Source of the DNA: Channa striata
Taxonomy: Eukaryota > Chordata > Actinopteri > Anabantiformes > Channidae
Assembly (NCBI GenBank): GCA_033026295.1
Contig: CM065180.1
Location: 17,353,023-17,417,022 of the forward strand
Length of the DNA stretch: 64,000 nucleotides
Reading direction: 5' to 3'
Below, in pieces: positions 23,329 through 38,453 of this stretch; the first letter of the stretch is position 1; each line of letters starts with the position of its first letter. The translations under genes and the position numbers were made by a program. The notes beneath the pieces are model-generated. The model saw nothing but the letters and a program-made list of their open reading frames with translations. It was not told where the DNA came from and did not search any database.

Positions 23329-26300
23329 CTGGGAAATGGAGTTTTGGCCTGTTTCTCTAAAACGTTAGAACAGAGTTATTTCAGCATGTAGGATATGCTC
23401 GCAGGTGTCGTTTTTTTTTTTTTTTTAATTAGATATGAATCATACTATTCATTGTCCCCATGTGACTGAAGGTATTACACCCTCACAGGTTTTAACAATG
23501 GCTTCAAAGCACAAGCTCAGCTCTGGCTTAGCGTTTGCCACATGAAGCGGTTGTCATCTAAGCAGGAGCCTGAGAATGAATATCTGATGTTCTAAGGCAG
23601 AAGGGATTACACGGAGACCCCAGTCTCCTGAAAATGACTAACAGTGACGTCATGTCCCAGTTGAGCTGGAAGTCGGAAACATGTTGAATGACAATGTTGT
23701 TTTTTCTTCTTGTCCTCTTCTGAATATCTAGTGGTGCACTAACTTTTAGTCCAGTATTATGGTTTCTGAAATGCAAAATGAAATATAATTTCACATTTTT
23801 TCCGCATTGGGTTTAGTTGTAAAGAAATAAGCATGGCAGCACTGTGCTGTGATAGAGACCAGCTCTGCTACTTGTTAGCACTGTCATTGGGAACATGGTC
23901 ATAGTTCTAGTCTTGGTGTACAGTACACTTTGCTGTGATGTCTACGGTTGTCTGCTGTAAGCCGATATATTTTTCCTGAAATGACTAGATGGGCTACAGG
24001 ACCAACAACTACAACGTCCCACATGTGCAATTTTACCACAGATCGTTGCTACCAGTCGACTAAATGAATCTTGCTGGAGGTGACTGGATCAAATATCCCA
24101 AGTTCACATGAACATAAATCCTGGTTTGAAAATTTATTCATGTTTGTTATGGATCCTTAAGAGAAGTTCAATTTTATAGCTTTTTTTACAGTAGCAATAG
24201 AGTCTTTACAACGCGAAACATACAATTTTGTTTGAAACATTTAAAAACTAGCACATGGAAAAATAATCCTTAATTTCCTCCTTTGATGACTGAAAGCGAT
24301 GTGATCATTTGGAAAGCCTTTGCTGCATTGACCTGTTTGGCAGATGACAGAACCATCTCTTGAGGTGAAATTTATTGGAAGGCGGTGCAACATGTGAAAA
24401 TGTTTTACAGCCATATGTGTTTTCAGAAAATGACCATTCGTGATGCCTCACGTTGCGTGCTGTGTGCTATGTCACCAGACTGTCCTGTGGTGTAGCCATT
24501 CTTAGAAATAAACCACCATCACATGCAACCATTGGAAGGTCTGAGTCAGAAAGCATGTACTGTATATGACATATCACACCAAAAAGACATGACCTCACAT
24601 GGCCGGGAAATGGATCTTATTTCATTTTGACGGCTTCCCGTGTGTGCCAACAATTACACTACATTTCATTACATTGTCTCTCCCATTCATGAGTTGCTGC
24701 TTGGGATTAATTAGGCCACGGAGCAAATCAAGAACCTATTTGTGGGGTTTTTGTAATCCAAACCATGGGGCTATAATTTATCCTTGCAAAATAATGAATG
24801 GCTTTTTTTGGCAAATGCATAAAGGCCAGGTGTGAGTATTTTCTGTTCAGAGTGAATGTCCACTCCCAGTGTGTTAACACTGTGTTTGAAGATGCAAGTG
24901 GAAACCAAAATGGGTTCTGTACTATGGAGCAGAATGTGGGATTTACAATGAAACGTGGCATTTGATGTGGGCATGCTTCCTCCATATGTTTGAATTTCTG
25001 TAGGCCAAATAAAAATAAACCCTCATCCACAAAAGTTGTATTTTTACTTTAATAATGCAGTGTGACAGGTTTTCATCCATTTGGCAGCAGTGTCTTCGCT
25101 CATACCTCATCAACAGAGTGTTCGCCTCTCTATAAACTTTAATTGTTGAAGTTTTCCAATCAAGGCCCAAGAAGGAGTCCAGAAGTATGTGTTGAAACTA
25201 GTCCAAAAAAACAATCTTATAAAATCCTATTGTAAAAACTCCTAATCCCACGTTGCTAAAAAGTTTCCTAAATTGCGTTGAACTACCATGGCTATTTGAA
25301 ATCTCCATAACCCAAATTACTCTCTCATCAATTAAAGCTGAAGTCATAATTTAACAAGCTACAGTACTGTGAAGCCTAAACCGCAGAGAAGAGAGAAAAT
25401 CCCCGAGCACTTATTCTCTGAATTGAAGGAGACTGTGGTGTGGGGGGAAAATGTGTGGAGTCCTTAGCGTGAACCGTCTTCATTCATGGCTACAACGAAA
25501 CCACTTTTACTCTCTAATCCTACTTTTTTATTTTCTGTGTATAAATCAGTCCTCTTGTCTTCTTGACTTCAGTGGTTCATCCCTCCCATCGAGTGTTTCT
25601 GTTCAATCTGTCATGTTCACTTTATTCCCAAATAGGAGCCAACATCCAAAATTCACATCCCTCATTGTGCCTAATCTCAAATAGTCACAGTGGTCTGTAA
25701 CGCAATCCACATTTGGCAATCTTCACTCATGCAAAGGAGAAATCACCATGGTAGGAATTGATGGCATGCATTAAATTGTGGGCTTAAATTCTTGGAAGCT
25801 GCGTGGCAGCCAAAGCTATACAAATTACTATGCCCATGAGAACAGAGGATTTGGAGTTTTATTGTCTTTGAGTTGTTTTGACCAATTGTAACCTAGAATA
25901 TCACATATTTCGAAGACGTTAGAAAAAAGGAGCAATCACTCCCCATGACAGATGACACAACTGACTAGCCCCTCCCAACCATCCCATTAACCTATTTTAA
26001 AGGGAGGTTAAAGCTCCTTTATATTCTTACTGTCGTTGAAACAGACTGTGGATGCACGGTCACATTGAGGGGTAGCTTCCTCCATATCCCATGAACTGCT
26101 CAAATGTCCATTGTCCTCACTTATCTGTCTCCTTTGCCATGTTTCTTTCTTTGATTACATTTCTTTGATTGATTCAACTCCCCTCCAAGATTCAGTGACT
26201 GTGGCGTTTTCCTGTCTCCATCCTCTGACTTGTGCCCTTCGATAACCTGTCGTCTGATTTGCTGTACACCTAAAATGTTAATGACAGACTCATAAAACAT

Positions 26301-28538
26301 GAATAAAATCTACAGATTCTTCTGGCAGCCACATATAGAGGTTGGCGTTAAATGAGATCATATGTGAGCTCATATGTGCAAACACAGACCAGAGGCAACA
26401 CTGTAATATTTGTTTGCTCAGATCCTAGAGTTGGAGGAAGTTATGGTTTATTAAATGTAAATCTCCAGTAGACATTCATACTTTTATATCCCAACTTTAA
26501 AGCAATGTACACTTAATAATTTCTCACATCATTACCAGCACTTAGTGACAACTACAGATTATGCTGAATGTCCTGCTGATTTAATGGAGCTTAATGAGTG
26601 GGTTAGCCCTGTGAACACTGATACTAACATCTTTGCCAGATGGCAGAATGGGAAATCAGTTATCTTTAATGCCTGCAGCAGAGTTGGTACCACAAAAAGG
26701 CAGCTATCAGTCTGACTGCTAAAACAGAATAATAAAAGTTGGCACAGATTAAGCGAGCCAGGCACATTGAGAGCTTTAGTGAGGCCAACTAAAAACTAAT
26801 GCCAGACATAAAAACCAGAGGGGAATGTGACAGAAATACTGACTGGTATTAGAGGAGGCAAGATATAGGGAGAGAGCCAGAGTGGTGTGCGCGTATGTGT
26901 GTGTGTGCATGTGTGCAGGCTTGCAATTCTTCATGACAAACCGCCGATGTTTCCACAAACAAAGCTCAGTAATAATCGATTTGATTGAACCAATTTGATT
27001 GGTCAGGCAACAGGAATTTCCATGCATTGTTAGAGAAAAACATCTGCAGCTCGGTGCGTATTCCAGTTCTTAAGTGGGTCCCCCATTTTTTTGGTTGTTC
27101 CACCAGTGCTGATGCCTCACCACCACCCTGCCCACCCCCCTCCAGGATAGCATACCATGAAAGGGAAGCGCTCTGCTGCGACTTCTGAGCAGATTGAGGA
27201 ATGAGGGGGCTTTTGAGTGAGATGACATGTCCCATAATTAAAGGCCACAGCACACGCAGGCCTCAGACTGTACATGTGGTCGCACTTTGTGGAAGTGGTA
27301 AGAGAAATAGCAGTGTGAGAGCCTGAAGAGGAGAGGGGAAGAAGCACAGTGAGATTTCTCTCTGGTGACAGTAGGAGAGAAAATTAGAGCTTGTGAAAGA
27401 GCTAAAGATGAACTACACGCTAAGTTATTATTATTTGTGTTTTGTCTTATGATATGTACCCAGGTTTACAATGACTATTTTGGTCTGACTTCACCTGCCT
27501 GAAGCATGTTGCAGTGAAAACCGAAAAGTTTAACATCCTATGAGAGTGTAGTGAACAGTGAATGGTGGTCGATGCTTCAACAGATAAAGAACAGAAAGAC
27601 ATGAGTTCCAGCTACATTTATTACGTTTGTTACCAGGATTCACTTTTGAAAGTCAAATCCTTCTATGCAGTTTTGAGTCACTTCTTTTCAAGAACAGGTT
27701 GAAACACCGTGAATATTATTATCAGACAAAACCGCACAACATGGATAGTCATTTGTAAAGAAAGGCTTTACATGTCCAACGGTGCTTTTGATATATAGAC
27801 TCAAAAGTAATCAGTCATGTAACAAAAATAGTAATTTATCGTAAGTGAGTAACAGGCTAACTGTCCCAGACATGTTCGGATGTGTTGAATATGTTACACA
27901 TTTAGTATTTACAAATGAGGTATTAATGGTACATTTATTGTAATGGCTGGGCAAATATACAGCAACATCAAACTAACCCATTTGGAAACAGCAAAATGTG
28001 ACGACAATACAAATGCAGTAACAGTAAGGCTGCTAATAATTAAAAAGAAATAGTGGTTATTGTGACATTTTCATTTCTTATGTCCTGTCAAAAAAACATG
28101 TGGTCAGTTTTATGTCTTGCCTTGTCATGTAATAAATACAAATATTTCATAAAATCTGTAACTGCTGTATTTAAATCAACAGGAACTATAAATTAAAGCT
28201 TATTTTATAGACAAAACAAAGCAATTACGTTTCCTTTGGTACCTTGCTTGCTTCTATCTTCTATACAATATTAAGATACGACTATAAAAATGGTTTAATC
28301 ATTAAACTATACACGTGACTTGCATATTGGCAGCACTGAGCCCATGTCATCTACACTTTAACATAACGGAGAGAGTTCATGAGTGCTGCATGTCATGTTA
28401 ATTCCACTGAGGCAGAAAAGTCCAGAAGAGTCCCCGTTTGTGGACCTGCCCCATCCCTGAGAACGTTGTCACTGTATAGCATTAAATAGTCACAGAATTG
28501 TAAGAGAATGTTTTTATCTGGGCTATGATCCTCCTCTG
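23329..28538. other. Intergenic region without recognised genes
   Basis: I see no convincing exon in this 5.2-kb stretch. The longer ORFs (for example minus 24728-25030) lack splice context, domain motifs and coding-like composition. Small features are a poly-T tract at 23409-23426 and a short TG-rich run near 26886-26912. It includes the presumed 3' UTR of the sulfotransferase gene. Confidence 0.4.
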
Positions 28539-31500
28539 TTAGTCCCAGCCAAAGTTCTGCCCACTCATCTGGTAGAAATGGTGGTTAAAAGGCTTATAGA
28601 AATCCCGGAGTCTCTGCAGGACCTCAGAGGGAATCTGGGGATGGGGTCTGCCCTTAGATTTTCCAAGGCAGCGAGGTCTGCTACTCCCCTCCGGCTTCTT
28701 CAAGCAGGGAAAACCTTTGGTTTGGTTAAAGTAAAAATGTTTGTCTGAAACAACTCTTTTTAGACCCAGGAAGTCTTGAACTCGGCCCATCTCCCCTGCC
28801 GGATCAGACACCAATCGCTCACCACTAACAAACAGAAAGTGAGACAAGGGAAAGTGCTGGAGCCAGTTCTCCAGATGTTTGGCATAGAGGCCAATGCGCA
28901 CTGCGCTCCACGTTGTGTCAATCAGACCCGTGGAAGAGTTTTTCAAGGCTAAGCTCTGGAAAGATGGAAGGCCTGGATTCTTGGAGAGTGTCTGGGTGTA
29001 GTCAGATACAGCCCGTGTCACAGGATCCCTGACCACCACAATGAGCTTTGCTTTGCAGTTCATGGTGCAGACACGGCTTGGAGCCTCCTTGGTGACAAAG
29101 TAGCTGGGTGTCTTCTCCATGGTGATCTGGCCATCCAGCGTCCGAGGCATCAGGTTCCTAAACGGATAAAAGAAAGGGGTCATTGTAGATGAAATACAGA
29201 ATGAACCTACTGGGCCAAGACTCATGGACCCCCAGAGGTGAGGGAAGCCAATGGGACAGAGACTCTGAAGTTCATATTTTTTATGTAAAGAGCTCAGTTA
29301 AGACACAAAATGACAACAAAGAGGAAACATTGTCTCATAATCTATGATTATAAGTGGCCACTTTCACATCAAGGCCTAATGTAAACACACTGAACACATT
29401 CAAACTTTAAAGCATCCCCAAATCTGTGTGATTAAAGCTTCAAACACTGTTCTGTGTTTACGTACAGTACGAAGGCCCCTGAGAGCCCCCTGAACCTTAC
29501 TGTAAGGTCTGTACAACAGGACCACTATGAGCCTGATGAGTCAAAACCACAAAGCCTCAAGAACCACTTAACAGCTATTTCCTACAGATTTCCAAGCAGC
29601 CCCCTTCTTCCTGCAAAGTATCCCCCCCTACGGGTTCCTGCAAGGACCCAAACAGACCAAACAGACCAAAGTCTGCAGGAAGTGTGACCAGGCCGGGAAG
29701 TCGCTGAGCTCAGCATGTGTGTCACACATATGGCTGCAATGAGAGATGGGTGTACAATAAAGCAGTGTCAAGGCACGTTGTAATTATGGGTCACCATATT
29801 GCAGAGATAAAATTTGCACAATAATCCAATTTAAACTAATTTGCAACTAATCCCCAAATCACTCATATTGTTATGTTGAACATTTAAAGTTATGATTGGT
29901 TCTTATTTCCAAAAGTGGCTGCACCTGTTTCCCTATAAACAAATTTGTACTGATTTATTTGAGCAGCATCTCCTCGCTGTTCAAAGCGGCTTACGCTGCC
30001 TCATGCACAGACTGCTTCAATTTCGGCAGTATCTGGCAAACAGACACTGTGGGCAACATCCAGCATTTGTTTGTGTGTCTACATTTGACAATGACAGACT
30101 GCGTGAGGCAGAGTTTTAGTGGACTTCAGAGATTTCAGAAATGTAATTGTTTTGGATTAAAACCGGATGATGAGCAATGTTTGAAACAGCAAATGGTTTG
30201 TCTGTAGCTCATTTAATCAACAAATCTCATAGTGTGTTACTGGAAACAGAGAGCTTTCATGTGGCCTCCTGTAAAATAAACAACTAATGAAGTCTCCATT
30301 CACAAATAGATGACATACATAGCTTTCCATAGGAAATTATTAGTCTGCAGTCAAACATTGATGAGCATAATTTAAAAAATGTTAAATAATAATTGAGCGG
30401 TTCATTAGTCCCATCGTTTGCTTGCAAATTTTGATATAAAAATAACGATTGGCCGCTTGAGGCCCTCTCGCTTTATGCCCTCAAGTCAGTCTATTTAACT
30501 GTTGATTTAAAAGAGAAACACACATTGTTTCCCATGCAAAAAGACCAATAGACATTAAATCTGCTGCTACCATTTAGTTATTTTATTTTATTTTACAAAA
30601 AACAAGACTTAACACTGACCAACATGGACTCAACTGTTACTTTGGTCAAATGCAGCATTGTATCTATAAAAATCGCTAAACAATAAGTAGCTTTTCAGGG
30701 AATCATTCATTAGCTAGATCCTTCTACACATTTCCCATATGTGACACTATGTTGAAAAAGATGATTTTAAAATAGACACTTGATGAACCAAGTGTGTTGA
30801 AACCTTCTAAGAGAAAAGCATGTGGAGTCCCTTTACAACGAGCATGAAGGAGGAAAACAAGACTTGTCTGGACTGGAGTTTTTCCAGAGTAAGTTTTAAG
30901 TTTCACTCCTTTACTTACAGTTAAGCCTTTCAATGCTTCCTCATCAAATGATCCCCTTAATAAAAGACCATTAATTGATTCTTACCCACCTACACGAACT
31001 GTAAATGGTCCTTCACTGCCTGTCTGTCCCTGTTCATCTTTGTCTGATCAATATGTCTGTCTCCATATGACAGATTGTTCATTGTCACGTGTGTGTGTGT
31101 GTGTGTGTGGGAGTGTGTATGGGAGTGTGTGTGAGCACATCCACAGAGGTGTCAGTGTTTACTGATGAGGAACTGAGCATTCATCTCACTCTCTCTCTTC
31201 TCTCCTTTCTCATCCATTGTCCTGGATTCGTCCTTCACTCCTTCTCATAAGTGTCTCTTCAGTAATTGACCATAAGTTTTCTTTCCATACTCATGAATAG
31301 TTAATGAGTTGTGGTTTTCCCTTCTCTCTCCCTGAGTCCTTATCTCCCTCTTCACAATCTGTCTCATTACCAGAGAATCAATAATAGCCATTTTTTACCA
31401 TAAACCTGTCAGAACAAACTGTAAACAGATCAGGGATGATTCATTCCTTGTCAATTTCCACGTGCATTTAAATCTATATGTGTTTTAAGAAACACAGCAC

Positions 31501-33196
31501 ATGCAGATCTTTTATTTAACATCGAAGTGTGCAGATAGATTCTCTCAGGGCATGAAGATGCTTTCTATTTAGCCCAGTGCTGGAAAGCCTGGCTGGCTAG
31601 TCACATTAGTCTGGAGCTCCCTGATGTTAAAAGGAGGTAGTGTAGTTCTTCTCCTCCCTGAAGTGCTACGGTGCTGATTACACGACTGATATGTTCAAGC
31701 CAGTCTGGATCAGAAGATTAAATACTAACTCTGGCAACAAGGATATGGCCAAGAGACTTCCTGCCCCCACGATTATGGGATCTCCTGCTGTCGTGCTGCA
31801 GCTACGTCGCCTGTAGCGCTCTGACAAAATGCGGCACAGAACGTGGGGCTGACGTGGGGCAAATTAAAATAAATAAATAAATAAATAAACTAAAAATCAA
31901 ATGATCCAAATTATCATTACAATTGTTCAAACAGAGCTAAAATTCAATGGATTATTGTATTCAGTTACTGAAACTCCTGAATTGAGGAGCCCTGTGCGCT
32001 GGCAGGCGTCACTATATCCAAGCGCTTTCTTAATGGAGCCCCAATTAAAGAGGCAATGGAAAATCCGGCCTGTAAAAACGAGACGTAAACAACAAACTGC
32101 AGGAAAAGAATTTCCCTGCAGAGTGTGTGTGTGTGAGTGTGTGTGTGTGTGTGTGTGCGTGTGTGTGCTCAGAGGCCCATCAGCCTAAGAAGATGATTGC
32201 AGGAACCATTTAAGCCTCCAGGCCAGGATAACCTACTGTGTAAAAAATGCTGCCTCGCTCCAGACTAGACAACAACAAAAGAAATCCAGAAATCCAACAA
32301 GCAGAAAATAAAGACTTTTTGCAAAATTCACATTTTTTTCTTTGCAGCTGAGAGTTAGAGAAGAAGGTTGATGCTGTGCATGACGTATAGAAGGCATGTG
32401 TGGCTACAGCTAACTGCTATTTAGCTTAGCTTAGCAAAAATACTGGACAACAGAAGAGACAGGAAGAAATGCCCAACAAGATAATCCAGCTACATCGCCT
32501 CAACGTATCGTCCAGGTTCTTAGGATTCTGTGTTGGATTGTTTCACATTTCTAAATGTGCTGATTTCTCAGCTGGTTCTCTGACTGCCTGACAGTAAGAT
32601 TCAGCCTTTAACTGAAAATAAACTTGTAGTTTTTACACTTTGGTGTTTGTAAAGACTACATATATAATCTATAATGTTTTAATGTTTGAATTTTGTTACA
32701 TGTAGGCAGACATGCAGCTAGCTGTTTCCAGTCTTTACGCTAAGCTAAGCTACGCTGCGCTAACCAACTGCTGCGTTAGCGTCATATTTGATGGACAGAC
32801 GGGATTCAGTGATGAAAGTTGGTCCGAAACACCAGTGAACAAGATCCCAAACAGAGACAGCGAAATATTGCGTATAAAGGTGTAAGTCATATTTTAAGAC
32901 ACACAAACACATGATGCAGTGTGTGTGACACAACTCACAGCATGGAGGTGAATTTCCTTTCGCCCATCACCTCCCTCCGTAGGGGGTGAGGGGAAGTGGA
33001 AGTTAGGTCCCTCTGGGAAGCCACATGTTGCCACCCACAGATTTGAAATGTGTTGCTATCAGATGATTATTTTCCCTGTGTCTAATGATGCGGTAATCGA
33101 GTTGGAGGAGGGTTTTCTCCACAGGAGGTTAGCCGAAGCGCTGTGCTTCTACAGTGTTTTACATTTTCATCTTTTACGGCACGATGCCATTACAAT

Positions 33197-33230
<34 letters not shown>

Positions 33231-33243
33231 GGGGTAAAACTAT

Positions 33244-33279
<36 letters not shown>

Positions 33280-33291
33280 GGGGAAAACTAT

Positions 33292-33327
<36 letters not shown>

Positions 33328-36300
33328 GGGTGGCTTTTCTATAAAGAAATAAATACGTTTTGGTGGTCAATTGCTAATTAGTGACAAGTATCAGAGCATC
33401 CAGGCCATAATTAGAGGTCGTAACACGCTTGGGAGTTAAGTAATGGCTTCAACATTTGGCACATGAAAGTAGTGATAGCACTTTGAGGGTATTCACATTA
33501 AAAATACAGAATTTTCTACATAACTCTTTTCTTTTTAACAAAATAGGCATTTGAAGTTCTTTATTCAACTCATCCCTCATATTGTAAGAACTGTGGTGCA
33601 AATTATATTATGTAATGTCCATTCGGAGCTGTGTGTTTCCATTGTAAAGTTAGTGGCCCCACCGACCGACCCAGTGCTTTGTCTTTGGCTTCTTGTTGCC
33701 TTTCTTTTCTCTAACCACTCTTCACTCACTCGGGGCAGACGGCCTCCCACCCTGACTCTGGTTCCGTCAGATGTTTCTTCCAGAAAAGATGTTTCTCCTC
33801 TGTGCTGGCTCAAAGGGAATTTGATGGGTTACTAGTGAATAAAGTGTGAGAATATTTCTGTTGAAAACTGGTGCGTTATAAAACAACTGAATTCCGCTGA
33901 CATTGAATGACATTGAGAAAATGGTGACCAGCACACCTGCTCATCAGCATTCCAAGATGTGATCAGATAGTGTTAGAGTTTGATACCACGTCCTTTTACT
34001 GATGCTAATGATAATGATTGCTGTTCTTTGGATAATTTATTACAATTTATCGCAGACTTGGTCTTCAACCTGTCATGGATCTGGATCAATTGAATTGCCA
34101 ACCATGTGATTGTTTTTGTCAGGGGTAATATCATTTAACCTGTATTTCCATTGGATATTCCAGCCTATTTTCAACCTGATGTTATTCTTTTCTGCAAGTT
34201 TATTTTTGTTACTTCATCCCTGCTTTCCACTCAGTCCAACCGCTCAAGACAGGCACACAGAATATTTTACAGCATGGCACTAAAATGACAAAACTGAAAT
34301 TTCCTCTGGATTTTACAAGCGTCCAAATATGCTTCACTGAGCACCTCAAATCATTCTAATTTCCAACATATGGGGTGTGAGTGCGAGCCTTTTCAATCCT
34401 TCTAACGCCACCTAGACACAATTCAAACCCTTCCACTACCCATTAAAACACACTACAACCCAGCACTACAGAGACGACTTCCTGGTCTGTTAGACCAATC
34501 AGCCAGTTTTGGTTTCTGTCACTAATGGCCTAAGGGTTTAACACAAGATGAGGTGTCGGCATAATCACCCCTGTTCTGGAAAATGTTGCCCCATGCACAT
34601 TAAAACCCACTTTTACCACTTTAACTGTCAAAAATTCAGATTGACATAAGTATTTAAATGATAAACATGCATGAATACAGTTGTATGAGGAGGAGAAACA
34701 CTGCACAGCCTCAGCTACCAGGCAAAAAGTTGTTACCACAAAAAAATTATTTAAAAATATTTGGTTTTACCTTTACTTAACAGCAGCAAATTGATCATTA
34801 GTTCATTAGTTAGTACATTAGTATTCAATATGTTATACAACATAAGGCAGCAATCTTAAAATCTTCTTAATGATTTTTTTTATGTCAAACTCTTGTGGAT
34901 TTATTTAGAAATAAACCTAAAAAGTCTGTTCTACATATTTTGTGACAGATTCCAAAACAAATATAGGAGGTAAATGTATTTTACTTTGTTAACCTCAAAG
35001 ATCAGATCTTTCTGATCTAGATTTTATAATAAATAGAAGCATAATAATTTCCTCCTATTATAACGACTAAATGCTCTTATTTACATACATCTTTGTCTTT
35101 TTAAGAACCAATATACTCTTCAACAGTGCTGACATTTCCATTTGTCATTGTATTACTGTCTTTAAAGGATTCATACTATAATATAATAGCAATCCAATCA
35201 GGCATGGCCTTTAGTGTCAAGACTGTAGGTCAGGCAATTGACAAGTTTCAAAAATATTGATGAGACTTGGAGTTTTTCCTCAAATAGCAGTGCATACAGG
35301 ATTACATAACTGTTCACTTTCTAGGATATTATTTTAGCTCTTTGATGCAAATGTTGTGCAACTGTTCTTGCAAGCACAGTCTTTATCTGTTCTGAAACTC
35401 CAACTTCATTTTCTGCTACAAGACAACAGAAACATTCCAAGTCATCAAGGAGCTGAAAATACAAAAAAGATCATTTTTTGTTACCCATTCCAGGCCACGT
35501 CACGGTGACAAAGTCGTGACAATCAGAACAATTGTACCATGGAACGTTGAGGTTTTTCAGTTTTCTGCGGTGGCTCTTAAGCTCCATATGAAACCCATCA
35601 CTCCATGAAGTCCCCTTAAAGCCGTAAAACAACACAGAAAATCGTTAAATTTTTGCTTCATTGTGAATCCACTATTTGTGGCTTTAACTTTCCCGTAATG
35701 GCCTCATATGCACACATGCAAACGAGAGGATGGAGAGACAGAGTGGGTGTAGAGGAAAGAGAGGGGAGACTGAGTGGTTCGCTCAGATAAAAGCAATGGA
35801 AAATGTGCATGAATGAGACCTAAGTTAGTCTCACAGAAGACAATGACGCTCGAACAACACGCAGGGCAGAGCTCTGCGGCTTCTGTGAAGTATCTCCAAA
35901 AGCGTAGAACCTCTGGTTTCATCCAACATCAGACACCAGACACTCAATGACTGCACAAGTTCCATTCATTTGCAGGTTGTGCTTAGTTCACAACCCTAGA
36001 CAGGTGGAACCAAGCAAACTACCACAATACGCAAATCATGAGAAAAGCTGTAAGACCTGTGTCACTGATGTTACAAATATCAGGCTGTTGAACTGAAAAC
36101 TGCAGATACAGATTTAACTAAATAAAAAGTCAGGTGATGGTATTTAGAGCCTGTCACCCACAACATCCACAAAGTGTGTTTTTCTCTGTACTTGCGTTGA
36201 GTATATGAGAGTGTGTGCTTCCAGATGTGACAGTGAGCTGTTTCTGTCACTGACACAGAAACGAAAACGTGTGCATGCTAACACACGCATGCATGTTGTA

Positions 36301-38422
36301 TAATACATTCCCTAGCCCCCTACCCTAACCCTAACCATCACAACTGAATGCCTAACCCTAACCCTAAACCACAGTCTCAACCCTCAAAAAGTATTTTGAA
36401 GTTGTGTGGACCAGCTAAAATGACCTCACAGCACCAAAATGTCCTCACAACAACGGCACTGAAACAAAACTTGTCCACAGGAGGCTATAAAGACATGCAC
36501 ACACACACACACACACACACACACTGCTGCACTCTAGAACCTCCAGCGGTTTCTCTGTTTCCCTGCGGATCAGAGCAGTTGACAGCAAACAAATTTTCCA
36601 GCTATCTGAAATTCCTTGACAACAGGTGAATCACTGTTCAGGTATTTCATCCAGGATTTTCTTGCTTCTGTCTCCCCTGTTGTACTAATCAATCAAACTT
36701 TTATCTGCCTTGGCTTTCAGCCTGGTTTAGCTCTGTCCAAAATAGCCAAAGATCTGCAAAAATACTGGTCATAGTGGGTCATATCTAACAGAACTGAAAC
36801 TAAATTGCATGACAACTTCCCTATGTGACTTTGACTCTCATATGCAAATAAATGCATTTGAAAAATCAACAGTTATAAGTGCTAAAGTATTGGTTTATGA
36901 CGAAAACACAGCCTCAGAATAAAATTAGTTTCCAGATTTCCTTCAATCTATAACATGCAATCTAAAATAATTATGTTTGTTCCTATTAAAGCAAAATGTT
37001 GAATATTCAAAAAATAAAAATTTGCTAGAAACTTTATAGCCTTACAATATAGCGGCTTCACAGCACCAGTCAGGCTAATTAAACACACAAACACATAAAA
37101 TATGCCCTGGAAACAGCAGGTCTGCCACAAGTATTTTCACATAAAGAGCTGCTCTACACTAAAGGTAGGAGGAGAAGAACAACATGAGTGAGAGAAAATG
37201 TCGTAAGTGGGTTTAAAGATGAGAAGTAGACAAAAAGTCTGCTGAGAAAGTTTTACTCTGCACTTAACGTACATATTGATCTGCTAGTTGCATGATGACT
37301 AGTGTGTTTCACTGTCAGAAGAGGAAGTTTGACCTTGTTTGCAAAACCACCTGAATCTTCTTATTGAGTGCAGAAATATTGGTCATGTGGTTCTTTGCTC
37401 TTTGTGTGCACACAGAGAACAGGAGAGAAGACATTTAGCAACAAGCTAAAATTATCAGTGGTGAAAGTGTTTCCATGTGTCCTTGTGTTCCCTGTTAAAA
37501 CACAGCTAGGGGCTCAAGAAAAAAAAGTTGAGAAGGTTAAATTACTTCATAGAGTTCGGTTTTCACACCATCCTTCTATCAAAAGTGCTGTGTCGAGTCT
37601 CGCTCTCTCCCTGTTGCACCTTTAATGCTATAATGACACACGTCCAGATAATATTCGGGCACTGACTCTAAGTTTCTGTTGATAGGAACATCTGCACATG
37701 ATCAGGAACAGTCAGTCCTAAATCCTTCTTCAGGACTTTAACTACACACAAATGATAGGTGTGGTCAGCCTGGTCACCCCACATCAGCTGTACAGTAGCC
37801 AATGAACCTTTGATGTTCATCCATCTATAGAAGTGTGACATTGTGACACTGAACAAAGGTCTACACATGTGACATAACTGTATTAATCAGATTTAGATAT
37901 TTAGAAAAACATTAAAACAATGAAGTGGCTTTTTCTGCAGAGCACTTTGGAACAAGGTGAAAACGTGGTCTTGAAGTGTTTAAGTGGCGTTAAGATGACT
38001 GTCGAGATGATGAACTGCTCCCTGGGGCCCTCTCCAGCTTTTTGAGCTACAGTGCACGATGAATATTGGCTAAAGAAGATGCAAATGCATCAGCCTTTCA
38101 GCGTGTGGCTGTTCTGTCTATGGACGAGCGGCATCAGCACTTGTGCGCAGGTGAACGGATGTCAGCGGGGGCGTCACTGCTGCTCATCTGACCCTGGCGC
38201 CATCCATCATCCGACATGCCATCCAAACCCCAATGGCAAAGATTTAAGAACTTGTCATATGCCTAGACTGTGACATCATCTGGTGAATTTAAAATTGATA
38301 TATTTGATAAATTACCACTCATTTTTTTAGGAATCCATATCTGGTCGCGTAACGTGCAGAAAGTCATTGTCATTGCCCTCGAGGCGCATTTATCTTGTTG
38401 CCAAACCTGAGTCAACCTTAAC

Positions 38423-38453
<31 letters not shown>

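Noticed and set aside
24728..25030. 100-codon minus-strand ORF
   Set aside because: No acceptor or donor in phase and no recognisable motif. Probably chance in AT-balanced intergenic DNA.
33048..33370. Several ORFs rich in Cys-Val or Thr-His
   Set aside because: They are translations of the TG/CA microsatellite.
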